Origin: Geodermatophilus sp. DSM 44513
GTDB lineage: Bacteria > Actinomycetota > Actinomycetes > Mycobacteriales > Geodermatophilaceae
DNA: 64,000 bases
Direction: 5' to 3'
Assembly (NCBI RefSeq): GCF_032460525.1
Contig: NZ_CP135963.1
Span: forward strand, 2,046,001 to 2,110,000
Made by a program: the position numbers and the translations under genes. Positions 51,032 through 60,002 of the stretch are shown piece after piece; position 1 is the first letter of the stretch; each line of letters starts with the position of its first letter. Below the pieces are notes generated by a model, which ran no database searches, had not been told where the DNA came from, and worked only from the letters and a program-made list of their open reading frames with translations.

Positions 51032-52108
51032 TCAGATCCCCCAGCCGGTGCCGCGGCGGCGCAGCAGGGCCACGAGAAACGGCGTGCCGAGGGCGGCGGT
51101 GACCACGCCGATCGGCAGTTCGCCGGAGTGCAGGGTGCGGGCGAGGTCGTCGCAGATCATGAGGAAGGTCGCGCCGAGGAATGCCGACACGGGAATGACG
51201 GCCCGGTTGTCGGCGCCGGCGATCATCCGGGCGGCGTGCGGGATGAGCAGCCCGATCCAGGCCACGATGCCAGCCACCGAGACGGCCAGCGCGGTCAGGG
51301 CCGTCGCCACCACGATCAACACTCGTCTCGTCACCGCCGGGTCCACGCCGAGCGACCGGCACTCCTGGTCGCCGAGGGTCAGCAGGTTGAGCCGCCACGA
51401 GTAGGCCCAGGTCAGCAGTACGCCGACCGCGACCAGTGGGGTGACCAGGACGACGTCTTCCCACCGGGAGGTGTAGAAGCCGCCCAGCACCCAGAACACC
51501 AACCGGCGCAGCTGGGCGTCGGTGCCCAGGTACTGGAACATCGCAAAGACCGACATGAAGAAGGCGCCCACGATCACCCCCGACAGGACCAGGGCGATTG
51601 TCGAGCCTCGGTTGCGGGCCAGGAGCGTCGTGGCGCTGACGGCGATCGCGCCGAAGACGAACGCCGACAGCTGGACGGAGAAGGGGACCGGGAAGAGGAC
51701 CGCGAGGCCTGCGCCGCAGGCCGCGCCCGCCGAGACGCCGAGGATGTAGGGCTCGACCAGCGGGTTGCGGAAGGTGCTCTGGAACACCCCGCCGCTCACC
51801 GCGAGGGCAGCACCGACGGCGGCAGCGAGGAGCGTGCGCGGCAGCCGGATGTCCCAGATGACCGTCGTCTGGGTCGAGACGACCTGCAGGGGCAACCCGA
51901 GGCCTGCGCCGAGCACGGTGGCGACGTCGGCCAGCGGGATCCAGTAGGCGCCGACGCACACCGACACGATCAGGGTCACGGCCGCGGCGGCGGCGGAGAG
52001 AACGATGGCCAGTCGCCGTCGCCACGTGGCGGCCAGCGCCGCCCGGAGAGCGTCCCCGGGCGGCGCGGCCACGTCGTCTCGCGCCGGCGCGACCGACGCT
52101 CCCTGCAT
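51032..52108 (-). CDS. ABC transporter permease, FecCD/BtuC type
   Basis: 358 aa with about 9-10 membrane helices. Family segments are DIRLPRTLLAAAVGAALAVS, GGVFQSTFRNPLVEPYILGV and GIVAWIGLLIPHAARMIAG, all typical of iron-siderophore/cobalamin permeases. A single permease gene is present, so it would work as a homodimer. ATG 52108 overlaps the stop of the binding protein gene (ATGA). Confidence 0.94.
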   Translation of the reverse strand: MQGASVAPARDDVAAPPGDALRAALAATWRRRLAIVLSAAAAAVTLIVSVCVGAYWIPLADVATVLGAGLGLPLQVVSTQTTVIWDIRLPRTLLAAAVGAALAVSGGVFQSTFRNPLVEPYILGVSAGAACGAGLAVLFPVPFSVQLSAFVFGAIAVSATTLLARNRGSTIALVLSGVIVGAFFMSVFAMFQYLGTDAQLRRLVFWVLGGFYTSRWEDVVLVTPLVAVGVLLTWAYSWRLNLLTLGDQECRSLGVDPAVTRRVLIVVATALTALAVSVAGIVAWIGLLIPHAARMIAGADNRAVIPVSAFLGATFLMICDDLARTLHSGELPIGVVTAALGTPFLVALLRRRGTGWGI

Positions 52109-53229
52109 CAGGACCCCAGGTCGGCGCGGTACCGCTGGCCTTCGATGGCCTCGGCGGCCGCGTCGGCATCGAGGCCGAAGGCGCCCTGGTAGAACTCCTG
52201 CTCCCAGGCGGCCAGGTCGACGTCGGCGAAGGCGTCGGGGTAGAGGGCGGCACCCACCTTCATCAGGGCCACCGGCGTCTCCAGGGTCGCCCGCCACTCG
52301 TCGTAGCCCAGCGCGGTCACCCTCTGGTCCCGGATCGCCCGAAGGTCACGCAGCTTGTTCCAGTCCAGCCCTATGTTTGCGCCGGCGTAGACCTCCTGCG
52401 TGCTCAGGTAGCCCTCGTGGCCGATGACGACGAGCACGTCGGGGTCGTGGGCGAGGAGTTGCTCCTCGGAGATCGGCACGAAGGTGCCTGGCCCGGCCAC
52501 GTTGCGAGCGCCCAGCAGTGTCGAGAACAGGTGGGACTGCAGGCTCTTCTCGCCCATCAGGTAGGCGGTGGTGGCGAAGAGGGCCACGCTGGGTGCCGGG
52601 GCGTCGTCCGGGATCCTGGTGAGTACCTCGTCGATCCCACTGCGCAGGTTCTCGACGATGCGATCGGTGTCGGAGCTGCGCTCGTACACGGTGCCCACGG
52701 TGTCGACGATCGAGTACGCCGTGTCCATGCTCGGCTCGTCGAAGTTCGAGGGGGAGAGGAAGACGACCACGGGGATGCCGAGGTCCTCGATGGTCTGCAC
52801 GGCCTCCTCGTGCAGGGTCCGATCCTCGTCGCTGGCCACCCATGCCTCCAGGAACACCACGTCGGTGTCGAGGGAGGCGAGCTCCTCGTAGTTGATGCCG
52901 CTCCAGGCTGAGCCCACCTCGACGGCGTCGGCGATGCCGTCGACCATGACCTGGCGGGTGGGGTCGTCCTTGGTCGCCGGGTCGACGGCCACGATCGTGT
53001 TGTCCTCGCCCAGGATCGCCAGCGTCTTGCTGACCAGGCCCTCCCACTCCATGACGGCGACTCGGTCGGGACCGGTGGGCACCTCCACGACCCGGTCGAA
53101 GTCGTCGGTGATCTGGACGGTCGCGGGCGCTTCCTCGGCCGCTGACGTCGGGACCGACGGCGTGCCGCAGGCGGAGAGGACGACGGCGCCGAGCACGGCG
53201 ATCGGCGCCGTTGGGCGGAGCGGAGGCAT
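52108..53229 (-). CDS. Metal-chelate substrate-binding lipoprotein
   Basis: 373 aa. A lipoprotein signal (PIAVLGAVVLSAC, Cys 21) anchors it outside the membrane. The mature part is a two-lobe BtuF/FecB-type protein (DDFDRVVEVPTGPDRVAVME, then YEELASLDTDVVFLEAWVAS, ISEEQLLAHDPDVLVVIGHE). ATG 53229 is preceded by GAAAGAG. It diverges from the biosynthetic operon across a 162-bp promoter region with a Zur/Fur-like palindrome. The ligand is unknown; by context it should be the product of that operon bound to a metal. Confidence 0.92.
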   Translation of the reverse strand: MPPLRPTAPIAVLGAVVLSACGTPSVPTSAAEEAPATVQITDDFDRVVEVPTGPDRVAVMEWEGLVSKTLAILGEDNTIVAVDPATKDDPTRQVMVDGIADAVEVGSAWSGINYEELASLDTDVVFLEAWVASDEDRTLHEEAVQTIEDLGIPVVVFLSPSNFDEPSMDTAYSIVDTVGTVYERSSDTDRIVENLRSGIDEVLTRIPDDAPAPSVALFATTAYLMGEKSLQSHLFSTLLGARNVAGPGTFVPISEEQLLAHDPDVLVVIGHEGYLSTQEVYAGANIGLDWNKLRDLRAIRDQRVTALGYDEWRATLETPVALMKVGAALYPDAFADVDLAAWEQEFYQGAFGLDADAAAEAIEGQRYRADLGS

Positions 53230-53350
53230 GACAGCTCTTTCTCGAGTGGGACGGGGCGGTGCGGCGCCGCCGGCAGGGGACACCGGACGACGCGGTCGCA
53301 GCGATTACGGGTGGGCGGTTGACCACCGGACCGTGCGTGGTGTCGGATGT

Positions 53351-53371
53351 TAACGAAAATCATTCTCAACA
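53351..53371. promoter_or_regulatory. Zur/Fur-like palindrome in divergent promoter
   Basis: The core GAAAATCATTCTC (53355-53367) is symmetrical around C53361 except for one pair, and matches the Zur-type GAAAATCATTTTC at 12 of 13 positions. It lies between the importer operon and the biosynthetic operon, 25 nt before the ATG at 53392. The actinobacterial iron regulator IdeR/DtxR uses a different TTAGG...CCTAA box, which is absent here. Confidence 0.65.
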
Positions 53372-53391
53372 CAAGGCATGGGGGAACGCTC

Positions 53392-54951
53392 ATGACCACC
53401 ACCGCCGCCGAAGTCCCGCCGCGGTCTCTCGCTGACCCGTCGCGCCCGGAGCCTCCGCCGGCCGACGACCGGCCGGTCAGCGCGGACCAGCCGCTCTACC
53501 TGGACCCCGTCATCGGTGCAGCGCTCTCGCGGATCCTGCGGGAGCGAGCCACGTTGAGCGGCTGGCTGAGGAGTTTCGGCAGCCCGCTGGCCGTCGTGCT
53601 GCCCGACCAGGTCGCCGACAACCTCGCCGCCTTCCAGACCGTCGCCGCCGAGCGCCGGATCGATGCCGAGGTGTACTACGCGCACAAGGCCAACCGGTCG
53701 ACCGCCTTCGTGCGACGACTCGCAGACAGCACGGCGCGCATCGACGTCGCCTCGGTCGGCGAGCTCGAGCACGCGCTCGGATGCGGCTTCGCGCCGGAGC
53801 GGATCATGGTCACCGGCCCCAAGACACCGGAGCTGCTGTGGCTCTGCGCGCAGCTGGGCGTGCTGGTCAACGTCGACTCGCTGGCGGAGCTTGCGGCGCT
53901 GGCCAGCGCCGACATCGGCCGGGGCAAGCTCCCGGTGCTGCTGCGGTTCTCGGCCTTCGACTCCGGGGGGTCGGTGCGTTCACGGGTCTCGCGATTCGGG
54001 ATGCGGGAGGACCAGGCGGACGCCTGCCACGGAGTGCTCGACCGGTGCCGCGACAGACTCGAGCTCCGCGGCGTTGCCTACCACCTCGACACCGTGGGCA
54101 TGGCGGAGAAGGTCGCCGCGCTGGACGGGTCGTTCCGGCTGCTGCGGCGCTTCCAGATGGCAGGCCATCCGGCCGACGTCATCGACATCGGCGGCGGGTT
54201 CGGGGTCAACTACCTGCGCGACGCGCGGCAGTGGGAGGACTACACCTCGGGGCTGACCCGCGCGGTGCTCGGCCACCGGTCACCAGTGACCTGGCGGGGA
54301 CACGGCTACGGCCTGCGCGCGGAGAACGGGCGGCTCAAGGGATCACTGGGTCTGTATCCGGCGCACCGGCCCTCGGCTGGCCCGGCCTACGTCGCCGACC
54401 TGCTCGACCAGCGCTCGCCAGCCTTCCGGCAGCGGTTCGCCGACCTGCTCAGCGAGACGATGACCCGGCTCTTCCTCGAGCCCGGTCGCGCGCTGGTCGA
54501 CCAGAGCGGACTGGTGCTGTGCCGGGTACTGGAGACCCGACCGACAGGGGAGGGGCGGGTCTTCGTCCGCGTTGACCTGAACCACTCCGACGTCAGCCTC
54601 GAGGAGCACGGCGTCCTGATGGACCCGGTCGTGCTGCCCGGTCACGGCGGCCCACGGGAGCCCGGCCGCGGGTTCGTCATCGGGAACTTGTGCCTGGAGG
54701 CCGACTTCGTCTCCCGGCGGGAGATCCACTTCCGGTCGATGCCCCGTGCCGGCGATGTGCTCGCGTTCGTCAACACGGCGGGCTACTTCATGGACTTCTC
54801 CGCCGACCACGCTCTGTCCCAGCCGATCGCCCGGAAGGTGGCGGCCTCTGCGGACGCCTCGCGGTGGGCGCTCGACGAGGAGTACTGGCCCCTCGACCGG
54901 TCGGCGCCCCCGGGAGCGGCCGGTACGTCCATTCGAGAGGAGGACCGGTGA
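53392..54951 (+). CDS. PLP-dependent decarboxylase, Y4yA/siderophore type
   Basis: 519 aa, fold-type III (alanine racemase/DAP decarboxylase) enzyme. PLP Lys 99 is in YYAHKANRS, the phosphate loop is DIGGGFGVNY near 265, EPGRALVDQSG near 362, NLCLEADFVSRR near 432 and NTAGYFMDFSADH near 462. It is longer than LysA and resembles siderophore-cluster decarboxylases (PvsE, SbnH, AcsE kinds) that decarboxylate diamino acids or their conjugates. ATG 53392 with GGGG-A site is preferred; ATG 53347 in frame would place the regulatory palindrome inside the coding region. First gene of a six-gene operon. Confidence 0.88.
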   Translation: MTTTAAEVPPRSLADPSRPEPPPADDRPVSADQPLYLDPVIGAALSRILRERATLSGWLRSFGSPLAVVLPDQVADNLAAFQTVAAERRIDAEVYYAHKANRSTAFVRRLADSTARIDVASVGELEHALGCGFAPERIMVTGPKTPELLWLCAQLGVLVNVDSLAELAALASADIGRGKLPVLLRFSAFDSGGSVRSRVSRFGMREDQADACHGVLDRCRDRLELRGVAYHLDTVGMAEKVAALDGSFRLLRRFQMAGHPADVIDIGGGFGVNYLRDARQWEDYTSGLTRAVLGHRSPVTWRGHGYGLRAENGRLKGSLGLYPAHRPSAGPAYVADLLDQRSPAFRQRFADLLSETMTRLFLEPGRALVDQSGLVLCRVLETRPTGEGRVFVRVDLNHSDVSLEEHGVLMDPVVLPGHGGPREPGRGFVIGNLCLEADFVSRREIHFRSMPRAGDVLAFVNTAGYFMDFSADHALSQPIARKVAASADASRWALDEEYWPLDRSAPPGAAGTSIREEDR

Positions 54952-56273
54952 GGTACGACAGCATCACCGACGCGATCGGCAACACCCCGCTGCTCCGCAT
55001 CGACCCGTCGGTCCACCGGCTGCGGCATGTCGACCTCTACGCCAAGCTGGAGATGCTCAACCCGTTCGGGTCGGTCAAAGACCGCGCCGCCTGGTCGATG
55101 GTCCGCGCCACGATCGAGGACGCCGGGCGCGAGGGCCGCACGGTGATCGAGCTGTCCAGCGGCAACACGGCGAAAGCGCTCGCGGTCATCGCCGGCATGC
55201 ACGGGGTCCGTTTCCGCTCGGTCACCAACCGCATGAAGGTGCCCGAGGTCAAGGACCTGCTGCACCTCATCGGAGCCGAGATCGAGGAGCTTCCTGGCCA
55301 GGCCGAGTGTCTGGATCCCACCAACGTCGACGACCCGCTGACCATGATCCACCAGCAGGTGGGCAGCGACCCGTCATACCTGCACACCGACCAGTACTAC
55401 AACCCGCGCAACACCCAGGCCCACGTCGAGACGACCGGCCCGGAGATCCTGCGCGACCTGGACGGGAACGCGCCGGACTACTTCATCGCCTGCGTCGGCA
55501 CCGCTGGCTCCTCGACCGGGATCGCCCAGGTCCTGAGGGCCGCGCGCCCCGACATCCGCGTCATCGGGCTGGTCGCGCAGAAGTCGGACTTCGTGCCGGG
55601 CATCCGCAACATCGACGAGGTGCACGAGGTCGGACTCTTCGACCCGGAGATCTACGACGAGATCGAGGCGGTCAGCGCGGACGAGGCGATCGACGGCACC
55701 CTCGAGCTCGTGCGCCGGTGCGGCCTGCTCGCCGGGCCCACCGGGGGAGCCGCCTACCACGGCGCCACCCGGCACCTCCGCAAGGTCGACGACCAGCTGG
55801 AGGCCGACGGCGCCGGCGAGCGCCGCACCGCCGTCTTCGTGGTCTGCGACCGGGTGGAGAGCTACATGAGCTACTTCCGGGCACGGCGACCCGAACTCCT
55901 CGGCGACCGGAGCGGCCCACGGGTGACCGCCACGGCTGAGCAGGTCGCGGCCGCGCGAACCCTCGACCCGGCGCAGGCGGCCGCGTGGATCGCCGACGCC
56001 GGCCCGTTGGTCGTCGACCTGCGAGGAGGCTTCGCGTACTCCACCAGCCACATCGCGGGCGCGGTCAACGTCCCCGACGAGCTGTTCGCCGACCTGGTCC
56101 GTGGCGGTCTGCCCTTTCCTCGGACCCGACCGGTGCTCCTGGCCTGCCCGGTCGGTGAGCAGTCCCGACGATGGGCCGCGGTCCTGACCGGTCTCGGCCA
56201 CCCCGACGCGCGCAGCCTCGACGGGGGCATCGTTGCGTGGCGGGACGCGGGTCAGGCGCTGGAGCGGAACTGA
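54948..56273 (+). CDS. SbnA/cysteine synthase-like PLP enzyme fused to a rhodanese domain
   Basis: 441 aa. Residues 1-320 are a fold-type II beta-replacement enzyme: ITDAIGNTPLLRIDPS, Lys 44 in NPFGSVKDRAA, SSGNTAKALAVIAG near 70 and GTAGSSTGIAQVLRAA near 186. The NPFGSVKDR form is that of SbnA-type synthases, which join O-phosphoserine and glutamate on the way to 2,3-diaminopropionate. Residues about 335-441 are a rhodanese domain with DLRGGFAYSTSHIAGAVNVP and active-site Cys 400 in CPVGEQSRR. GTG 54948 overlaps the previous stop and has GAGAGGAGG upstream. No SbnB partner is in the window. Confidence 0.87.
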   Translation: MRYDSITDAIGNTPLLRIDPSVHRLRHVDLYAKLEMLNPFGSVKDRAAWSMVRATIEDAGREGRTVIELSSGNTAKALAVIAGMHGVRFRSVTNRMKVPEVKDLLHLIGAEIEELPGQAECLDPTNVDDPLTMIHQQVGSDPSYLHTDQYYNPRNTQAHVETTGPEILRDLDGNAPDYFIACVGTAGSSTGIAQVLRAARPDIRVIGLVAQKSDFVPGIRNIDEVHEVGLFDPEIYDEIEAVSADEAIDGTLELVRRCGLLAGPTGGAAYHGATRHLRKVDDQLEADGAGERRTAVFVVCDRVESYMSYFRARRPELLGDRSGPRVTATAEQVAAARTLDPAQAAAWIADAGPLVVDLRGGFAYSTSHIAGAVNVPDELFADLVRGGLPFPRTRPVLLACPVGEQSRRWAAVLTGLGHPDARSLDGGIVAWRDAGQALERN

Positions 56274-57505
56274 TGGCCGCCACCGACACCGCCCGACCGT
56301 CGAGTCTTTCTGGCGCCGCGCCCGAGCTGCTGGCGTGGCATCACCGGGTGCGGGCGCAGTTTCCGCAGATCGTCAACTCCCCGGCGGCCTACCTGGACTC
56401 CTCGGCGACCAGCCAGAAACCGCGGGCGGTCCTCGATGCCGTCATCGACTACCTGACCACGACGAATGCCAACGCCGGACGCGGCTCCTATCCCTGGGCC
56501 AACCGGACGACGCGACTGATCGAGCAGGTCCGCGAGCAGGTCAAGCACTTCCTCGGCGACCCTGGCCCGCAGGAGTCCTCGGTGCACTTCGTCGGTGGCG
56601 CGACCGAAGCGCTGCGCCGGGTGGCGACCGACTGGCTCGCCAGCGCCCTCCGGACCGGTGACGAGATCGTCGTTCCGGGCGGCGACCACTCGGCGAACGC
56701 GGTCCCGTGGCACGACGTCGTCCGCGACCTGGCGCGGCGCGGGATCAGCGTGATAGCGCACGCGATGCCGTACGAGACCTCCGGCGACTACGACACCGCC
56801 GCCCTGGCCGCCCTGATCGGTCCGCGCCTGCGGTTCGTCGCGGTCACCCACGTCCACCACGTGTACGGGGTGAACATGAACGTCCACCGGGTCCGCCGCG
56901 TCGCGGGCGAGGACGTCGTCATCTGCCTGGACGCGGCCCAGAGCGTCGGCCACCTCCCCGTGGACCTGGCGGCGCTCGACGTCGACTTCCTGGCCTTCTC
57001 AGGGCACAAGGCGATGGCGCTGCCCGGCGTCGGCGTCCTGTGGGCGGGCAACCGTCGGACGCCCCGCTTCGAGCTGGCCGGCTGGGCCGGCAGCGCGAAC
57101 ACCGCGGGCATCGTCAGCCTGGGCGCCGCCCTGACCTGGCTCGCCGAGGCCGACCCCGCGCGGATTGACCGGTGGACCACCGGACTCGGGGCGGTGCTCA
57201 CCGATGGGCTCGCCGACCTGCCGTCGATCGACGTGCTGGGCTGTCAAGCCAGCCTTCGCAGGGACTCCGACGTTCAGCGCCGCCAGGGCATCGTGACGTT
57301 CCGGCACCGTCACCTGCCCGCCGGCGATCTCGGTTTCTACCTCGAGTCCCAGGGCCACCTGGTGCGCGCGGACCACCACTGCCAGGCCGGTAGGGACCGC
57401 CTGCCGTCGGTGCGGGTCAGCACTCACGCCTACACCTCGCCCGAGGAGATCTCCGGTCTCCTCGACCAACTCAGGGTCTTGGAGGAGAAGCGCCCGTGGC
57501 AGTAG
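56273..57505 (+). CDS. SufS/class V aminotransferase-like PLP enzyme
   Basis: 410 aa. It has the cysteine-desulfurase layout: YLDSSATSQKPRAVLDAV near 40, DAAQSVGHLPVDLAALDVDF near 222, PLP Lys 246 in FSGHKAMALPGVG, and a Cys 370 in RADHHCQAGRD where SufS has RxGHHC. So the sulphur-accepting Cys position is kept, although the bases after it differ. It could be a desulfurase, an amino-acid lyase or a transaminase. No SUF genes are near. ATG 56273 overlaps the previous stop by one base. With the rhodanese fusion before it, it suggests sulphur handling. Confidence 0.83.
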   Translation: MAATDTARPSSLSGAAPELLAWHHRVRAQFPQIVNSPAAYLDSSATSQKPRAVLDAVIDYLTTTNANAGRGSYPWANRTTRLIEQVREQVKHFLGDPGPQESSVHFVGGATEALRRVATDWLASALRTGDEIVVPGGDHSANAVPWHDVVRDLARRGISVIAHAMPYETSGDYDTAALAALIGPRLRFVAVTHVHHVYGVNMNVHRVRRVAGEDVVICLDAAQSVGHLPVDLAALDVDFLAFSGHKAMALPGVGVLWAGNRRTPRFELAGWAGSANTAGIVSLGAALTWLAEADPARIDRWTTGLGAVLTDGLADLPSIDVLGCQASLRRDSDVQRRQGIVTFRHRHLPAGDLGFYLESQGHLVRADHHCQAGRDRLPSVRVSTHAYTSPEEISGLLDQLRVLEEKRPWQ

Positions 57506-58743
57506 TCGCCATCACCGACGTGTACGGACCCACCCTGCGGTACGCGCGAGCCTTCCGGGAGGCCGGCCACGACGTCGTGCGCGTCCAGAGCACCCCCGAG
57601 GTGCCCCGCGTCTACCGTCCCGGGCTCGCCCCGGCGGTGGTCGCCGAGGTGTTCCTCGCTGATCTCAGCTGCGAGGACCCGGCGAGGGAACTCGCCCCCT
57701 ACGCGCCGATCGCGGTGCTCGCCGGGGGCGAGTGCGGCGTCGAGCTGGCCGACCGCTTGGCCGAACAGCTCGGCCTCCCCGGCAACGGCACCCGTACCAG
57801 CGCCGCGCGGCGCAACAAGTTCGCCCAGGTGGAGGCGGCCCGACGGGCGGGGCTGCGCGCGGCGCGCCAGATCCTCGTCGACGACGAGGAGAAGCTGCGG
57901 GCATGGCACGCCGAGATCGGCGGTCGCGCGGTCGTCAAGCCGGTCCGGAGCGCCGGCAACGACGGCGTGCACTTCTGCGACCGCCCGGAGGACTCCGTGC
58001 GCGCCTACCGCGCAATCCGCGACGCGGTGAACATCTTCTCCGTCCGCAACGAGGGCGTGGTCGCCCAGGAGTTCCTCCACGGCACCGAGTACGTCGTCAA
58101 CACCGTCAGCTACCGGGGCCGCCACCGGGTGACCGACGTGTGGCGCTACACGAAGCTGTCGGCCAACGGCGTCAGCGACCGGGTGAGCGCGGCGGTGTCC
58201 GTCCCGCCCAGCGCCCCGGCCTGGTCGGCGCTGACCTCCTACGCCGCCGGCATCCTCGACGCGATGGAGATCAGGTACGGGCCAGTGCACCTGGAGATCA
58301 TGCTGACCCCGGACGGGCCGTGCCTCGTCGAGCTCGGCGCACGGCTCTCCGGCGCCGACACCGCCTACTACGCGGCGCTGGCCAACGGCTCCTCGCAGAT
58401 CGACTGGGCCGTGCTCGCCGCCATCGACCCCGACACCTTCCTCGACCGCCACGACGAGCCGCTGCGACCGCAGCGGCACGTCGCCATGTGCTTCCTCACC
58501 TCTCCGGTGGCCGGAACACTCCGCTCCTACCCCCGTCTGGCGGAGGTGCAGGCACTGGACAGCCACCACAACGTGGTGACCATCGTCGGCCCCGGCGGAC
58601 GTCTACAGGTCACCGTCGACGACACGACCGAACCGCTGATGATCGGCCTGGCTCACCCCATCGAGTCGGTGCTCGAACGGGACCTGCTGACCGTGCACCA
58701 CCTCGACGGGTGCGGCTTCTACGAGCTGGCGGACACCCGATGA
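57496..58743 (+). CDS. ATP-grasp ligase
   Basis: 415 aa. N-terminal preATP-grasp domain (VAITDVYGPTLRYARAFREA), then the ATP-grasp core: NGTRTSAARRNKFAQVEAAR near 97, GGRAVVKPVRSAGNDGVHF near 142-160, VVAQEFLHGTEYVVNTVSY near 190 and the metal-binding HLEIMLTPDGPCLVELGARL near 264-283. Enzymes of this type (BacD, DdaF, PvsA) join amino acids or acids by amide bonds through acyl phosphates. It is the only obvious condensing enzyme of the operon. GTG 57496 overlaps the previous gene by 10 nt. Confidence 0.9.
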   Translation: MAVVAITDVYGPTLRYARAFREAGHDVVRVQSTPEVPRVYRPGLAPAVVAEVFLADLSCEDPARELAPYAPIAVLAGGECGVELADRLAEQLGLPGNGTRTSAARRNKFAQVEAARRAGLRAARQILVDDEEKLRAWHAEIGGRAVVKPVRSAGNDGVHFCDRPEDSVRAYRAIRDAVNIFSVRNEGVVAQEFLHGTEYVVNTVSYRGRHRVTDVWRYTKLSANGVSDRVSAAVSVPPSAPAWSALTSYAAGILDAMEIRYGPVHLEIMLTPDGPCLVELGARLSGADTAYYAALANGSSQIDWAVLAAIDPDTFLDRHDEPLRPQRHVAMCFLTSPVAGTLRSYPRLAEVQALDSHHNVVTIVGPGGRLQVTVDDTTEPLMIGLAHPIESVLERDLLTVHHLDGCGFYELADTR

Positions 58744-60002
58744 GGCACTACTCCCGGCTCTGGCGGGTGCCGGGCGCACCGACGCTGCTGGTCGGCGGCG
58801 TCGTGGCCCGCGTGGGTCAGGGCGTCACGGTGATCGCCTGGCTGCTGCTCATCCGGCACGTCCGCGGCAACTACGCCGACGCGGCGGCGGTCACTGCCGC
58901 GATCGCCCTCTTGACTGCGGTCGCGGCCCCCATCGTGGGCCGTCTCGCTGACCGGTTCGCGGTCAGCCGGGTGCTCCCGTGGTGTGCGGCGGGTTACGTC
59001 ACCACCCAGCTCGCCCTGCTGCTGACGGTGCGAGCCGACGTCGGCCTGGGCTGGTTGCTGGTCCTCGGTGCTGCCAGCGGCGCGTCCTTCCCACCGATGT
59101 CAGCCGCGCTGCGCGCCACCTGGTCGGTGCTGACCTCACCGGACAGCGGCCGCGCCGACCTGCAGCGCACCGCCATGGCCGCCGAATCGGCGCTGTTCGA
59201 GCTGGCCTTCGTGGTCGGGCCGCTGCTGCTCAGCATCGCCGCGCTCACCACCGGCGTGATCGTGCCCGAGAGTCGAACCGCCGGCCCGACGGCAGCCCTG
59301 CTCGTCGCCACTGCCTGCACGCTGGTGGGCACGCTGTGGGTGGCGTGGGGTAGGGGCATGCGCTCGGTACGTCCGGTCGCCGGCCGGCCACCGACCCGCG
59401 GTCTCGGTCCGTTGCGGGCGGAGCGTTTCGGGCTGCTCCTCGGCACCGCCGCAGGCGTCATGTTCGCATTCGGAGTCGCCCCGGTGGCAATCGCAGCCTA
59501 CGCCGAACAGGCCCACGGCCACGCTGGGAGCACGGCGACAGGCGTGCTCATCGCCGTGTGGAGCCTGGGCAGCGCCGTCGCCGGTATCGTCTTCGGGGCT
59601 CTCCGTCTGCGGGCCGGGCTGGTGCGGCAGTACATCGTCCTCCTGGCCGGACTCACCGGCGGATACCTGGTCTGGGTGTTGGCGCCGGGCACAGGGGCGC
59701 TCGGCGCCGCGCTGTTCGTGACCGGCGGGGTGATCGCCCCAGCGCTGGCGGTGATGGCCGGCCTCGTGGCGGAGCTGACCGATGAGTCGATGCGCACCGA
59801 GGCGTACACGTGGCTCACGACGACCTCGATGGGCATCGCGGCGCTCGGATCCGCGGTCGCCGGCGTGGTCGTCGACGGCCGGCTCGGCGCCGAGGGCGGA
59901 TTCCTGCTCGCGGCCGTCTCGACCGGACTCGCGCTGCTGCTGGCCCCAGGCTTGCGCGTGCGTCGGCCGGCCACCGCCCCGGTGCCCGAGGTGGTGGCCT
60001 GA
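58740..60002 (+). CDS. MFS exporter
   Basis: 420 aa with about 12 membrane helices. The start of helix 1 (PTLLVGGVVARVGQGVTVIA) and the loop motif GRLADRFAVSRVLPW near 65 fit major facilitator drug/siderophore exporters. In the operon it most likely secretes the product, as PvsC does for vibrioferrin (inference). ATG 58740 overlaps the ATP-grasp stop by 4 nt, and its own stop overlaps the methyltransferase start by one base. Confidence 0.88.
   Translation: MRHYSRLWRVPGAPTLLVGGVVARVGQGVTVIAWLLLIRHVRGNYADAAAVTAAIALLTAVAAPIVGRLADRFAVSRVLPWCAAGYVTTQLALLLTVRADVGLGWLLVLGAASGASFPPMSAALRATWSVLTSPDSGRADLQRTAMAAESALFELAFVVGPLLLSIAALTTGVIVPESRTAGPTAALLVATACTLVGTLWVAWGRGMRSVRPVAGRPPTRGLGPLRAERFGLLLGTAAGVMFAFGVAPVAIAAYAEQAHGHAGSTATGVLIAVWSLGSAVAGIVFGALRLRAGLVRQYIVLLAGLTGGYLVWVLAPGTGALGAALFVTGGVIAPALAVMAGLVAELTDESMRTEAYTWLTTTSMGIAALGSAVAGVVVDGRLGAEGGFLLAAVSTGLALLLAPGLRVRRPATAPVPEVVA

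Noticed and set aside
53347..53391. Earlier ATG for the PLP decarboxylase at 53347
   Set aside because: It would put the regulatory palindrome inside the coding sequence and adds 15 residues with no family similarity; no ribosome-binding site precedes it.
53230..53391. IdeR/DtxR iron box between importer and biosynthetic operon
   Set aside because: No TTAGG...CCTAA-like sequence is present; only the Zur/Fur-type palindrome was found.
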